DNA of 64,000 nt from positions 46,740,353 to 46,804,352 of the forward strand of contig NC_133387.1 in NCBI RefSeq assembly GCF_047511655.1, in the 5' to 3' direction. Source of the DNA: Castor canadensis (Eukaryota; Chordata; Mammalia; Rodentia; Castoridae). The notes under the pieces were generated by a model, which was not told the origin of the DNA, searched no databases, and saw only the letters and a program-made list of their open reading frames with translations. This document shows positions 24,960 to 37,030 of the stretch, in pieces (the stretch's first letter is position 1; every line of letters starts with the position of its first letter). A program made the position numbers and the translations under genes.

Positions 24960-25225
24960 TTTTTTTATTATTGTCCTGGGTAGGGGTACATTGTGGCATT
25001 TACAAAAGTTCTTGCAAATATCAAATGTATCATATTGGAATTCACTCCCTCCCCTCCCTTCATTCCTGGAATAGTTTCAACAGTTATCATTTTTCCATTT
25101 CCATACATGTGTACACAGTACTTATACTATATTTACTCTCCTACACCCTTTTCCCATCTCTTCCCTCTTCCCAACCCCCCAGGCAGGACCTGTTCTGCCC
25201 TCCTGTTCTCTGATTTTGTAAATGA
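24960..25225 (-). repeat. Unclassified rodent-type repeat, reverse
   Basis: Starts with a T run, then GGGTAGGGGTACATTGTGGC and a pyrimidine-rich stretch. A shorter relative lies at 38785-38850 (GGGTGGGGGTATACTGTAGC). A leading poly-T in both suggests a reversed retroposed 3' end. Confidence 0.45.
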
Positions 25226-26084
25226 AAAAAAAAATTACATTTTTGTTTGTTTAAGATAGCTACACAGGGAGTTTCCTTTTAGACAAGGTTTTGAATGGTG
25301 AGACTGGGGCTGGAAAAGATGGAAGTGAGAAGGTCAAGCTCCCCCTCTATTTGCCAAGCTCAGGGAGGACTAGCAGGAGCTTATGGGGACATTGGTGTTT
25401 CTGGTGTCACTTGTCCTTCAGGAAGCAATCTGACCTAGCCAATTAACTATGGTTTTAAATGAACTTTTAATTAGCATATCAAAGGACAAAAATTACAACA
25501 AATTAGCTGTAACAATCTCAACTGGCTATATTTGGGATTTTAGAATCAGACACCCTTCATTTTATGAAATAGAGTAAGTGTTGTCATGGGCTGCACAGAA
25601 GAGGTTGGTTTTATAACCAGAAAAAGGCTGAAGAAAGCAGAAACAAAGAATGAAAAGCAAATAAGTCATTTCAAAGTTACTTTCCTTGTAAGGCAAGGAC
25701 AGGCAGGCATAACAATAGAAAAACAACTGATTGGTAAACATTGGTTTACCTTTTTGGTAAGGATTAAAGCAGAAGGAAATTCATTATCATGCCAGTTGAA
25801 ACTTGGCTGTTACCTGTCTCTCCTGATTTCTGTTAAGATCAGGTAGCAATTTAGTTTTAATTTGGTGATGCATAACTTTAGTATGAGTGACTTTATTTTT
25901 ATTTTAAGCTAGTCTTTTGAGACTTAGATCAAAAAATTTTGCTTTCTATAAATTTTATTTAGCAAGCACAAATTGTTATGAGTAGTGGAAAAATAATCTA
26001 TGAACCTTGGGAAATTTTCTAGGCATTCAAATAAGGCCTTTCTTTAGATTTAAAAAGCATTATTATTTGTAACATATGTGACTA

Positions 26085-26400
26085 CCAGCCCTGCAATGTG
26101 AAAAAGAGAGTAAGATGTTGGAGAAGGCTTTTGGGAGAAGTGTGTGACCCCCTTGAGCTCTAAAAGGCAGAATGGAAAATACAGAGAATGCATGGCAAGT
26201 GGAGAAAGCAGGGGCGATGCAACCAAGAAATGCCAGTGGTTCTGAAGGACTGAAGTATAGAAGACTAAAGGAGAGAAGGGACCAAAATGAGGTATAAGCC
26301 CCATCTTTTAAGACCTTATAGACAACATTCCTGTTCTACAAACAATGGGAATCACCAAACCATTTTAAACAGGAGCACTTTAGAAAAATCACTCTAGCAA
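26085..26400 (+). repeat. Ancient interspersed repeat, class not assigned
   Basis: GCATGGCAAGTGGAGAAAGC, CTTATAGACAACATTCC and AAAAATCACTCTAGCAACTG resemble a widespread old mammalian repeat related to the one at 48575. Similarity is by eye only. Confidence 0.45.
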
Positions 26401-27478
26401 CTGAAAGAAAAAGATAAGTGGTAGTATAGGAAGACAGAGAGACTAGTCAATGTCCGCCTGCAGTCCACAGCCAAAGCACAGTGGGGGTAACCAAGGCATG
26501 TTACAGAGCTGGAGAAAGAATCTGTGTTTGAGCTGCCTGCTTCTATCATTAAGGTCTCTCACCACCCGTTTGTCTCACTTCCCCATTACTTCAGCCAATT
26601 CTTTAAACCATAAGGCTTAAGAATAAGAATATCACATACATTGAGGAAATTTTAATTTAACTTGCCTGAGAGCTGGAAACTCACCTCTTGCAGAGTTCAG
26701 CACATTCCTCAAAGCTGCTCTCACTTCCCTGCCTGGCTCAGTTAGGCAGGAAAGGCCTTCGTTGCTAAGACAACTCCATCCTAGGCCTCCACACTGCGCT
26801 GCCCTCTGCTGTGCTCTCAGTCTAAACCCTCTGAGATTGCTTGGAAAATTGCAAACTCAAGCTATGAATACTGCTTCTTCCCTTATCTTTTCCAGAAATT
26901 CCATTTTGATGTCCCTTTCAATCATCCATTTTATTTCCATTACCCATTTCATCAGCCTAAACTCTCTCTTCTTTAAAAAGGAACACAGGATTTCCAGTCC
27001 AATTAGAATTTATTTTCTGACTCCTTTGCTATCATTTGTTTGAAAACCTAACAAGGGAAGATGCAGAGAGGGGGGGAGAAAGCATACATTTTTATGTAAT
27101 ATATGTTGCTCAGGATGAGGTACTACAAGGCACACGGTACTGAATCTAAGCTCATTTCCTTGCTAAAACATATGACACCATATATTAAATAATAGCAGTA
27201 AAGTGCATTTGGATTTCAAAAAGGTATTTGGCAAAGTTTCTGGACAAGAAACAGGGTGAAGAAATGAGGACTGGGTAAGTTTTTATGGCTAGAATACTTC
27301 AAATGTGACAATACCCAGAAAGTGTTGATTAATGGATTTTGCCCACATTTTATAGGAAACACTCAAATTTTAACCCTGTCTTGATCATCAAATTTGTAGT
27401 CACTAAAATAGACACATGATAGTAATTCTGCAGATGACCCAATTTAAGACATTTAGCAATTGCTCAATAAATGTTGAA

Positions 27479-27843
27479 TGTTATGGTTTCTGTATGAAAT
27501 GTCCGCCCAAAAGTCTCCTGTATTAGGGGCATGGTCCCCAGCTAATGGCACTATTTGGAGAGCTTCTGGAAACTTTAGGAGAAAAGACCTCGCTGGATGA
27601 AGTAGGTTATGTGGATGGGTCCTTGGGGGTATCTTGCCCTGGATCTTTCCTCTCCTCCCTCTGCCATGAGGCAAGCAGCTCTTCTCCACCACATGCTCTT
27701 GCTGAGCTAACCCCATATGCTTCTGCAACCATGGTTCAGTTCATGCAACCATGGACTGAACCCTCTGAAATTGTGAGCCAAAATAAATCTTTCCTCCTTT
27801 AAGTTGGTTATATCCTCACGGTACCGAGGAAAGCTCCTAAACA
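27479..27843 (+). repeat. Left LTR of the MaLR element
   Basis: Begins TGTTATGGTTTCTG, contains GGTCCCCAGCTAATGGCAC, GCAACCATGGACTGAACC and the poly(A) signal AATAAATC (AATAAA), and ends near CTCCTAAACA. These are the landmarks of ORR1/MaLR LTRs. Confidence 0.75.
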
Positions 27844-29872
27844 GAAAATTAGTAGCAGAGAAGTGGGATCAGGTTTAGTCAAACCTGATCGTGTGGTTAC
27901 TAAGCCTTTGGAGATAATTTGCAGGAAGAATATGGAAAAGATATGGGGTAGAGAAACTCTAGAATGCTTGTAATATCAGCTTAATCAGCAATTCTGGTAG
28001 CTCTCAGAAGACCAGAATACAGGAATGTGAACAGTGAAGGTCAGGCTCATGAGGCTTCACATGGAAGAAAGGACTCTTTGGAATTGGGCTAGAAGCCATT
28101 CGTGTTATATTTTGGAAAGGAAATGTGTCTATATTCTGTGTCCTGAGCTTTTTGAGTGAGGTTGACTTTAAAAGTAATAGACTAATGAATTTGGCAGAGG
28201 TAATCTCAAGTCAGCGCAGCATTTGGGATATTACATAGGTATTGCTGGCTGCTTTTAATCAGGTTTATAGTGAGAATTGGGAGCAAAAATCAGAGTGGAG
28301 AGATTTGAAAAAATGTGAAGTTTGTCCAGAAAAGGGAGCATGTTTAAAGCTGTAGACAAGGAAGGTATGGTTATTAAGAGATTAGCACCATTAAAAATAA
28401 ATCAAGTACTTTTCACTGGGACAACAGGAAAGATGCCTTGAGGACATCTCAGGAATTGACCAAATGCTACCCAGCACAGGATCAAGTGTGTAAAAATTTC
28501 AACTCACTTGAAAGACTTTATTTTGAAAAGGCACAGCCACTGGGACACCTTACTCACACAGAGCCGCCCAGGAAAATGTTTTCCTAGGCACGCAGAGGCT
28601 GCAGCAGTCAGGACCCCCTGGAACCTGGATACAACTCAAGATGGTTGCACACCTTGGCATCTGACCACTTGATGCTGACTTTGCAGGCATACAGAATGAA
28701 GGTGTTACAGATTTCAGTGGAAGTTCTGGAAAGCCAAACAATGTGTGGTAGAGTAAGGATCTCTGCAGTCAGACCTTGAGAGAACAGTGTGTAAAGCTGT
28801 GAGGGAAAAGCCTAAGCTATTATGGAGACCCCAGAATGTTGAAAATGATAGGAACATGTAACCTATGCTGAGGGAAGTTGCAGGAAATAAGAGGAGCTAA
28901 AATGGGAGTTCTGAATCCAAGGCCCAAAGTCCTGAGATTCCATATGCCAGGTCCTGCTACTTCCTCTAAAAGTCAAATAAAGACATTTCTCCATACATGC
29001 CATGGGAAGAGGCAGAGTAAGCACTCAGTTCATCTTCAGTCATCTTCAAGGGTACAGACATGAGTTATAGATTTAAATAGACAAAGAACTGGGGGTAGGA
29101 GATAAAAAGTATGCATAGTTAAACAGTTCAGTCACAGGTATGGTTGGATTGGCCATTATCTTTGTTCTTGTTCTAGGAGAGGTTCCAGAGTTGTTATCTG
29201 TAGCCAGGCAGGTGATCCATCCAAAGAAGAGTCTATTGTTGAGGGCAGTTTTAGTCCCTTGTTTTGAAGATGTTATGAATCATTCCTGTCCTTTCTTGAT
29301 TTCAAGGTGGTTGCAAGGTGACTGCAGAAAGAATGGCTCAGAGCAAAGACAGATACAAAATGGAGGATGGGGTCATGCTTTTCTCCTGCTTTTATTTAAT
29401 TCATGGACCTGAATAAAGAGTACATGCTTTTCAGCAAAAACAGTTTGATCACGTCTTACAGAGCCAGCCCAAGTAAGGAGCTATGTGGGGCAAGGCTATA
29501 GGGGTGGAGCTGCTCAAACACAGTGGACATCATATCACAGCATATGCCCTGGATGCCAGACATGGAATTACAAGATTTAATGTTTGTCATACTGCATTTC
29601 AGTCTTGCTATCATCCCATTAATCCTTTGTATGCCCCCATTTTGCCCTTTCAGAATGGGAATGTTTATTCGTGCTATTTTATCTTGGAACTATGTAACTG
29701 TTTGATTTTACAGGGGTTCTTAGCTAAGAGTTTGCTTGAGTCTCTGGGGAGACTTTGAACTTGGGCTTTTGAGCACTATTAGAACTATTAACACTCTGGA
29801 GACCCATGGAGATGTACTGGATCCATTTTGCATTATGAGATGGACATGAGCCTTTTGGGGCTAGAGACAGAA

Positions 29873-30187
29873 TGTCATGGTTTGGATGTAAAGTGTCCCC
29901 TAATAAAGCTCATGAGTTAAGAGCTTGATCCCCAGATGATGACTTTAGATGAAGACTTTAGGAGGTAGGACCTAGCTGGGATGAGTCCTTAGGTATATCT
30001 TGTTCCTGGGCCCTTGCTTTCTTTCTTTCTTTCTTTCTTTCTGCTTCCTGTCTGCCAAGTGGTGACTAGCTCTCTTCCACCACATGGCTCCTACAATGTT
30101 GCACCCAAGCACATTTATAACTGAATAAAACATAATACTTGACCACAGGATTTTATCGTCTTGTGTTAGAAAATGACCTGAATAAAT
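29873..30187 (+). repeat. Right LTR of the MaLR element
   Basis: Begins TGTCATGGTTTGGATGTAAA, contains CTTGATCCCCAGATGATG, a TTTC microsatellite at about 30019-30042, CCACCACATGGCTCC and AATAAAAC. It ends near CTGAATAAATA. The end is placed by analogy with the other MaLR LTRs. Confidence 0.7.
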
Positions 30188-30278
30188 AATTTTAATATTT
30201 CCTATGATTGCTTGCACATTGTAGTACTTATATTAGTTTCAAGTTGCTGCTGTAACAAGTTATCAAAATTTAGGGGTT

Positions 30279-30360
30279 TTTTTGGTGTTGGGTTTAAACC
30301 TAGGACCTTGTGCATGCTAAGAACATCCTCAACCACTGAGCTACACCCTCAGTCCCCACA
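30279..30360 (-). repeat. ID-like SINE nested in the MLT1 LTR, reverse
   Basis: GGTGTTGGGTTTAAACCTAG and CCACTGAGCTACACCCTC; the surrounding MLT1 text breaks at this point. Confidence 0.75.
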
Positions 30361-30759
30361 TTTCTATCCTTAAAACAAGAAAAGTTTAGTATCTTAAAGT
30401 TCAGATCACAAATCCAAAATATATTAAATTAGCTCTTGGTAAATTAAAACTAAATGTCCTCTTGGTGGTTTCTTCTGGCTCTAGGGGAAAAGTCAATCTC
30501 CTTGGCTTCCCCAGGTTCTAGAAGTCATTTATTGTTTTATTGCTCCATTCCTCCAACTTCAAAGCCAGCAGTGTGAGGCATAGACCATTATACACTGCCA
30601 TCTCTGTAGTCCTCTATTTTCTGCCTCTCTCTTTCACACTTATGGACACTTGTGATTATGTTGGGCTTACACAGATAATCCAAAATAATCTTCCCCACTG
30701 CAAGATCAGCTGGGTAGTAATCTCAGTTCCACCTGCAACCTCAGTCCCTGTGCAACTGG

Positions 30760-31111
30760 AAAATTAGTCAACTGGGGCTAGCATGACAAGTCATGACTTA
30801 AACAACAACAGCAACACATTTTATTTTTCAAGGTGCTGGCTGGGTTTGTTTCTGGTGAGGTCTATCTTTCTGGTTTGCAGATGGCTGCCTTCTCACTGTG
30901 CCCTCACAAAGCCTTCCCTCTGTGCCTGTGACTATACTCCCGGTGCCACAACCTCTTATAAGGACAATAGTTCTGTTGGATTAGGGACCATCTGTTATGA
31001 TTTCATATAACCTTAATTATCTTCTTAAAGGTCATATTCCCAAATACAGTCACACTGTAGTGAGGACTTGAATATCAGAGTTTGGAGGGGAACACAATTC
31101 AATCCATAATA
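30760..31111 (-). repeat. MLT1A-type LTR nested in the MLT1 C/D-like LTR
   Basis: Starts AATTAGTCAACTGGGGCTAG and CTTAAACAACAACAG, contains CCTCTTATAAGGACAATAG and TCCCAAATACAGTCACACTG, and ends ACACAATTCAATCCATAATA. These are MLT1A landmarks in reverse orientation. The outer LTR resumes directly after it. Confidence 0.75.
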
Positions 31112-31619
31112 GCCATGTAACCTAACATATTCCCAGTTTCCAGGGATTAGGACATGGATATTTTTAGGGGCTACTTTCATTTAACACAAAACTTAAGAAA
31201 TGTTTGTTAAATAAATGAATGATAAAGCAGGAATATTCATAGAAAAGCTCAGAGGAAACTCTCAGTCCAACTTCATGTCCCAAGGTAAGATTTGTAGAAG
31301 AAAATTCTGGACAAATAAAATATTAAGCAGGAAAAGAGTAGGGGAAAATATTAAGCATCATTTAGTCAAATGCTCAAATTGCAAATTTAAAAATTAAGGC
31401 TTAAGGGGTTAAACACCTTGCTCTGTTCCTACCCTTGGTCTAGTGTGGGGTAGTACTGCCTGTGGTAGGAGGAAAAGGTAACAAACACCAGCTAACATAA
31501 TAGAAGAAATCTTCTTCTTCAGGCAAAAGCATCTCTCTGAGGATGTGGGAAACAAATTAAATGGAAATGTTATATTTTAAAGATGAAATGAGGAGAACTT
31601 AGACAAGAGTAAGAACCTC

Positions 31620-31710
31620 TTTCTCCTCATCTACAAAATGGGATAATAACAGTTTCTAATTTATAAGATTATTGTCAAGTTCAAAAACTAAATGGGATTA
31701 AAACAGCTTC
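31620..31710 (+). repeat. MIR SINE fragment
   Basis: CTCCTCATCTACAAAATGGG ATAATAAC is the conserved MIR core end. Confidence 0.7.
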
Positions 31711-31752
31711 TTATGTATCATAAATACACAATAAATAAATTATTATTACTAG

Positions 31753-31838
31753 CATTCTTGAGGTGCTGTGGACCAATCCAGGGCCTTGTACATGCTAGAC
31801 ACACACTCTACCACCAAGCTACACCTCAGCTCCTACTA
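31753..31838 (-). repeat. ID-like SINE, reverse
   Basis: GAGGTGCTGTGGACCAATCC AGGGCC then CCACCAAGCTACACCTCAGC. Confidence 0.75.
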
Positions 31839-32447
31839 CTAGCAATTTCAAATACATTTCTTATAAAACTACAATTGAACACCTACCCACTGCCTGGCAC
31901 TGAACTGTATATTATGTAACACATAAATAAGTGAGATGGTTTCCACCACTCATATCCACTATGGATTCAATCAATGCAGTAGGTCACAAGCCTGAATACC
32001 TACAATGGTCTCATAGGTGGTACATGTAGGGGAAGTGAGCCAGAGGGACCCAATGGCCTGAGGGTTCATTTCCAGTGTATTCAGAACAGCTGCTATTTAT
32101 TTCCAGTTAATGTTTTCCATGTAGTATTTAGCCCAGTGTTGTCATTTCAAAGGAAGTTCAAACTGTATATTTATATATAAAGCATCAAAATTTTGATACT
32201 GCAAACTCCTATCAGACACATCTGTGGGCCATATTTGGCCCATTGTCTACTAGTTTGTATCCTATACTCTAAGAAATTACTTGGGTTAATTAATCCACAA
32301 TTCATATCCTAGAGCCCAAGATAAAATTCAGGGTCTGTGGACCAGCATGTGAGGAAAACTATTTTTACTTGTATAACATAGTTCATATATATCTTTATAC
32401 ATTCTTATATTTAAAAACATAAAATAAATTGTATACTTGTTATAATT

Positions 32448-32799
32448 TGGCTCTTAAATATCTCCCCCAAACCATGATGCTATTGGGAATTGGTAGAACC
32501 TTTAGGAGGCAGAGTCTAGTGGGAGGAAGTTAGGTCATTGAGAGTGTGCCCTTGAAGAGGATATTAGTATCCTAGCCCCTCCCTCTCCTTTCTCTTTGCT
32601 TCCCAGTTGCAATGAGGTGAGCGGCTCCTCTGACTCATGCTTCTGCCATGATGTACTGTGTTGCCACAGGCCCAAAGGCAACAGAGACAAACAATCATGG
32701 ACTGAAACCTCTGAAACTGCCAGCCAAAATAAACCCTTCCTTCTTACAAGTTATTAATCACAAGTGTTTTGTCACAGTAACAGAAAGCTGACTTACACA
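32448..32799 (+). repeat. Solo MaLR LTR (ORR1-like)
   Basis: Begins TGTTATAATTTGGCTC and contains GTCATTGAGAGTGTGCCC, CAATCATGGACTGAAACC, CCAAAATAAACCC and TTTTGTCACAGTAACAG. It ends CTGACTTACACA. It is flanked by ATACT and ATATT, a 4-of-5 match to a possible 5-bp duplication. Confidence 0.75.
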
Positions 32800-33277
32800 A
32801 TATTTTACTTTTACTAACCAGTAATAGAAATTTAACATCTTATTTCTGGCCATCAGATACACACCAAGAAGTATTGGGGAGAACTGTAAACATCACCTAT
32901 AGAAATCACAAATATTTCACATCACATTACCACATTGCAGCATCTCCAAATATCTTCTATGCTTAAGACAACACTGAAATGATGCAATTTGCATATCCAC
33001 CCAAGATCTTATTTAATATATTAAAAAAGAAGCACATATAACACCATTTCATGAATTTACTATTAATATTTTATAAGTATATTTGATTACATTTGTAATG
33101 CTATTTCATTTAATGAGTTTAGAAAGATTATTTCAAGAAGGGCTCTATATGCCTCACCAGACTGCAAAGGGGTCCATTATACATATTATGGCATGCATTA
33201 GAGAGAGAGAGAGAGAGAAAGCTTCTGAACCAAATGGAAAGAAAGAATGAAGAAGTCAAGACCAAAGATTACTCCAT

Positions 33278-33430
33278 CCCAGGGTGCTGGTGGCTCACAC
33301 CTACAATCTTAACTAGAGATCAGGAGGATCGCAGTTTGAGGTCAGCCCAGGCAAACTGTTCACGAGATCCTACCTTGAAAAACCCCATCACAAAAAGAGC
33401 TGGTGGAATAGCTAAAAGTGTAGGGGAAAA
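33278..33430 (+). repeat. B1-like plus partial ID-like composite SINE
   Basis: GGGTGCTGGTGGCTCACACC and AGGAGGATCGCAGTTTGAGG form the B1-like part; GAGCTGGTGGAATAGCTAAA starts the ID-like part, which is cut short. Confidence 0.7.
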
Positions 33431-34505
33431 AAAAACTACTCCAAAAGTTTTTGATAAAAATGTTTGGGTGTGGCCATGTAGCACTTGTCAGTCACCAGCT
33501 ATCACTGAGGCACTCTCATTATCTCCATTAGGCCTCTCAGGCACTCTGGTGAAGTCTAATATCACAACAAGGAGTTATTGCATCTGGGTGAAAACTGACT
33601 GCTCTTGTCAAACTCTATCATTCAAGTTGGCTACCCTAAGAACCACATTCTGCTTAGTAAATAGGTCATGCTGGAACTTAAGCTGCTTAGTTAGAGATGC
33701 AGCTCTTTGGTTTGAGGTCTTGCTGGGCTGTGGAGTTGCTGCTGGCTTTCCCCCCATTCCAGTTAACTAAAGCCTCTCTCCGCTGGTGGATGATCACTGC
33801 TTACTTTGCAGGTTTGGGAAATGTGCTTGGCCTGGTCCCCATCAGGGCTGCCTGCTCTGCATGCTGGATTGTGAAAATCTGAGCTCAGTTGTGGGTTTAT
33901 TTAGTTCCAGGAGACTGGGGTTGGCTTTCCACATTCCGAGGTCTTGTGTGTCTGAAAAACCTTCAGTGTGGATTTACAAATAATTCTATGGTGTAACATT
34001 AGCTCCTGAATGGTAACATAAATTTGGTAATAATAATAAAGCAGAAATAGGAAACTATCAAAGATTATTAGCATAGGCATATGAATTAAGCCAGGTTGCA
34101 ACAAATCTGTTTCAAGGGTATTAATCTTAGTTTGGACAGAATTGAAATCAAGACCTCAGTCTTGCTGGCATTTCCCACATCCACTTCTAAATATGAAGCT
34201 TTCCAGATATGTACTTAAATGATACATGTTCCCAACTTGTGTTCAGATGATCCTCTAAAAGGAAGTCACTCCTCCCATCTTTTTCCTTGTGCCCTGATAC
34301 TTTTTAAGTTCCAAGTAGCTGAAAACTCCTTGTGTATACACATGTCCCTTTCTTCTCTATGGTCCCCAAAGACACAAAGATTTATTTCTTTTGTCATAGT
34401 GGTATCTCTATCCTGGCACATGACAAGTGTTGAAAAATATTGATTTAATAAATGAATTAATTCAATGTGAGTAATTCCAGTTAAAATTCTTATTTGAAAG
34501 ATAAT
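33431..34505. other. Unassigned sequence, possibly LTR-derived in part
   Basis: A 178-codon plus-strand frame (33234-33770) starts upstream of the SINE at 33278, crosses it and enters this region; it has no domain. The block around 33755-33790 (CCATTCCAGTTAACTAAAGC, CTCTCTCCGC) is faintly like a retroviral R/U5 end but lacks AATAAA. Confidence 0.35.
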
Positions 34506-34510
34506 TGAAA

Positions 34511-34640
34511 GGAGCCAGGCATGGTGGTGCACAGCTGTAATCCTAGCACACAGGAGGCTGAGAAAAGAGGATCATGAGTTTGAGACCAGCCTGGGCTACA
34601 TAATGAGACCCTGTCTCAAAAAACAAAAACAAAAGAAAAA
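34511..34640 (+). repeat. B1-like SINE
   Basis: GGAGCCAGGCATGGTGGTGC, GAGTTTGAGACCAGCCTGGG and GACCCTGTCTCAAAAAAC; one of the least decayed copies here. Confidence 0.85.
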
Positions 34641-34644
34641 GCTA

Positions 34645-36445
34645 ATTGAAATGATTATTAGAGATACCATATCTAAAAACAGCCTTAAATTCTAAGTCTC
34701 ATCTAAGTGAATAAACCATGGTTGCCTTCACCAGTGTCTTCATGCTATGTCCAATAGAAAGTGCAGAAACACACTTATACCAGCTCTAATATACTTTGGT
34801 TGTATAAAAATCTGTTTCTAAGCAACACGTGCACTTGATACATTTTGTACTTGTTGCTATTCATTCTTCCTTTTATCAATAATTCCCTATTTGAGGGGAT
34901 CCCAACTTCCAGGGGCCCAAGCACTCTCACAAAATCTCCTGCAGTGCATTTTACATAATTAGTTTTGTGGATTCTCCCATCTGTACTCTAGACACTGGAC
35001 ATCTTAGTATTGCCTGTCTACAGTCAAAACGTTCCTTTCCTATGTTATACATAGCCTTTCTCTGCATTACAAAAGCAACTGAAAAGCTTTACGTATGCGG
35101 CAGTTATCAGCATATTACTTCCATGTGTCTTTCTTGCTAAGTGTATGTATCTTATTAGAAGCAGCTACTTCAGCCATCCTGGCAAAATGGCAGGGAACAT
35201 CAGCCCTTCCAAGTTGTACCATGTCACCAGCTACCTACTTTAGGTGTGCATAATTGCTGCCCCAGGATCAAATGTGAGGCCTTTGTCACTTCTGGGCTCC
35301 ACCTAAGTCTCTTCACCTATAAACTGAAGAAAGAGGAGTGGAGTGCTGGAGGCAATCTAGTAGTTCTGGGGTTTTCTACAGTACATTTCACATGAAATAA
35401 ACAGGTGAAAAGAGAAATCTATAAGAGATGCCTCTGACCTTCTCACTCACACTTAATATCACAATCTTAATAATTGAGTACTCTAGGAACCAAAAGGTGT
35501 AACGTGTGTGTGTCTTTGTGTGTGTGTGTGTGTGTGTGTGTTGTATGTGTGATATGATAGATAGGCTTTATGAAAGGAAGAATGTGATTTTTGAAGAATG
35601 ATCAAACTCACATTCCACAAAGAATACTACTTAAATCTTGCTGAACTATAAACATGCTTTATACTACGTGGTGTATTCCGATAACTGATTTTAGTTCTGC
35701 ATTCTTAGGCTCTTGTGACACTTACAATGATTCTTCAGGTCACTTCTTAGGTCACACAGTTCTGTGACAGGTTTCAGTATGTCTAGCCTAAGCTTAGTTT
35801 TCAGCCTCATCCGCATTATTGTCTTCATTAAAAAATAATAATAATAAAAAAGGAGGCCTAAATTCCCTTTGTGTGTGTGTGTGTGGAGAAATTACTTTTT
35901 ATTTGAGAATCTTCCAATGCACAGAAGCAGGACAGCACTGTACTTCACATTAAGTCACTGTCAGAGGATGGGATTGTAATGCAGTTATTCAGTCACTTTG
36001 TGCCCCACGAATGTGCTCACGTGCACATTTGGTACTTAGAGCAAGGTCAAACTACTGTGCCAAAGACAAGTCCCCACAGAGCTTAGTGGCTTTAAGAAGC
36101 AAATAAATTGACTTCTTGATCATGTTGCAGTCTAAGGTGAGTGTTGCCAGGGGGTAACCCTGTGGCAAGGTGATAATTCAGGAGTCCAGGCTCCGGGTAT
36201 ACCATTCAGCTATCTTCAATATTTTCCCCCTAATAATAACCCAAATTACACTTATGAGCTTTAAAACAACCACAAGCTGGTAGTTTATCACTTTGTAGTT
36301 TTTAAAACATGTTCTATAAGTCATCTTATCTCTTCTCCCTATAAATCTACCCTTTGTTTTCCTTTAAATCGTGGGATGGTAGTTATTTTTATACCTTCAT
36401 GGGTAGCTAGCAAATTGTTGATTAAAAGAATGTATTTCTCTTTTT
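34645..36445. other. Unassigned sequence with TG microsatellites
   Basis: No frame or element beyond the simple repeats. A stretch near 36060-36190 is vaguely LTR-like (GAGCTTAGTGGCTTTAAG) but too weak to call. Confidence 0.4.
35503..35541. repeat. (TG)n microsatellite, interrupted
   Basis: GTGTGTGTGT, a CTTTG interruption, then about eleven TG units. A shorter TG run lies at 35868-35884. Confidence 0.9.
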
Positions 36446-36450
36446 GTGGG

Positions 36451-36770
36451 GGGGCAGTGTTGGGGTTTGAACTCAGTGCTTCTTGCTTGCTAGGCAGGTG
36501 TTCTACTGCTTGAGCTATACCTTCAGCCCTTTTTGCTCTAGTTTGTTTGGAGACAGGGTCTTACTTTTTGCCTAGGCAGGCCTGGACCTTGATCCTCCTA
36601 TTTTATACTTCCCACTGTAGCTGGGATGACAGGCACACACCACCATCCTGCTATTGGTTGAGATGGGATCTCAGGAACTTTTCCCTGTGCTGGCCTTGAA
36701 CTGAGATCCTTCTAATCTCAGCATCCCTAGTAGCTACAGTTACTGCCGTGAACCACTGGCACCCAGTTTG
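36451..36770 (-). repeat. Three-module composite SINE, reverse
   Basis: Reversed ID-like head (GGGGTTTGAACTCAGTGC, TGCTTGAGCTATACC), then two reversed B1-like units (GAGACAGGGTCTTAC and GCTGGCCTTGAACTGAG). Same module order as 12901-13200. Confidence 0.8.
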
Positions 36771-37003
36771 TAAGCTCTCTCAAGGAAACACATTAATTTG
36801 AAGGCTTATCCCTTGCATATACAATTTCTCTGTTCGATAAAAATGTGAAAAATTGATAATAAAGGTCCATTTTTAATGTCTTATTTGCAAACATGTTGGT
36901 ATACCAATGTCAGACTATTATTTCTAGAAAGGAACACAAACTTTAAAATACAAAGGAAATGTGTTCTTTTGTATTCTGTTTTTGTCAACATCAGATTTTT
37001 GTC

Positions 37004-37030
37004 CTGAACAACAACAACAACAACAACAAA
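37004..37030. repeat. (AAC)n microsatellite
   Basis: About eight AAC units followed by AAAAAGG. Confidence 0.9.

Larger units (their letters stand above)
27479..30187 (+). mobile_element. Two-LTR MaLR element (ERVL-MaLR, ORR1-like)
   Basis: A 2.7-kb element with same-orientation LTRs at 27479-27843 and 29873-30187 around a 2.0-kb non-coding interior. The interior opens with GAGAAGTGGGATC close to the left LTR and ends with the MaLR-like text GAGACTTTGAACTTGGG and GGACATGAGCC just before the right LTR. Both are landmarks of MaLR internal regions. It has no gag, pol or env frame, as expected for this non-autonomous group. The two LTRs differ greatly, so the insertion is old. I did not find a clear target duplication. 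Confidence 0.75.
30227..31186 (-). mobile_element. MLT1-type MaLR LTR (C/D-like), interrupted
   Basis: Reverse-oriented LTR starting TATTAGTTTCAAGTTGCTGC. It continues after a SINE at AAAGTTCAGATCACAAATCC, TTCAAAGCCAGCAGTG and TGTGATTATGTTGGGC with ATAATCC. Its end appears after the nested LTR as TTTCCAGGGATTAGGACATG. Two later insertions sit inside it: an ID-like SINE (30279-30360) and a second MLT1 LTR (30760-31111). Confidence 0.75.

Noticed and set aside
33234..33770. A 178-codon plus-strand frame
   Set aside because: It begins before and crosses a SINE, has no domain, and shows no conservation signal that I can judge. It is probably chance.
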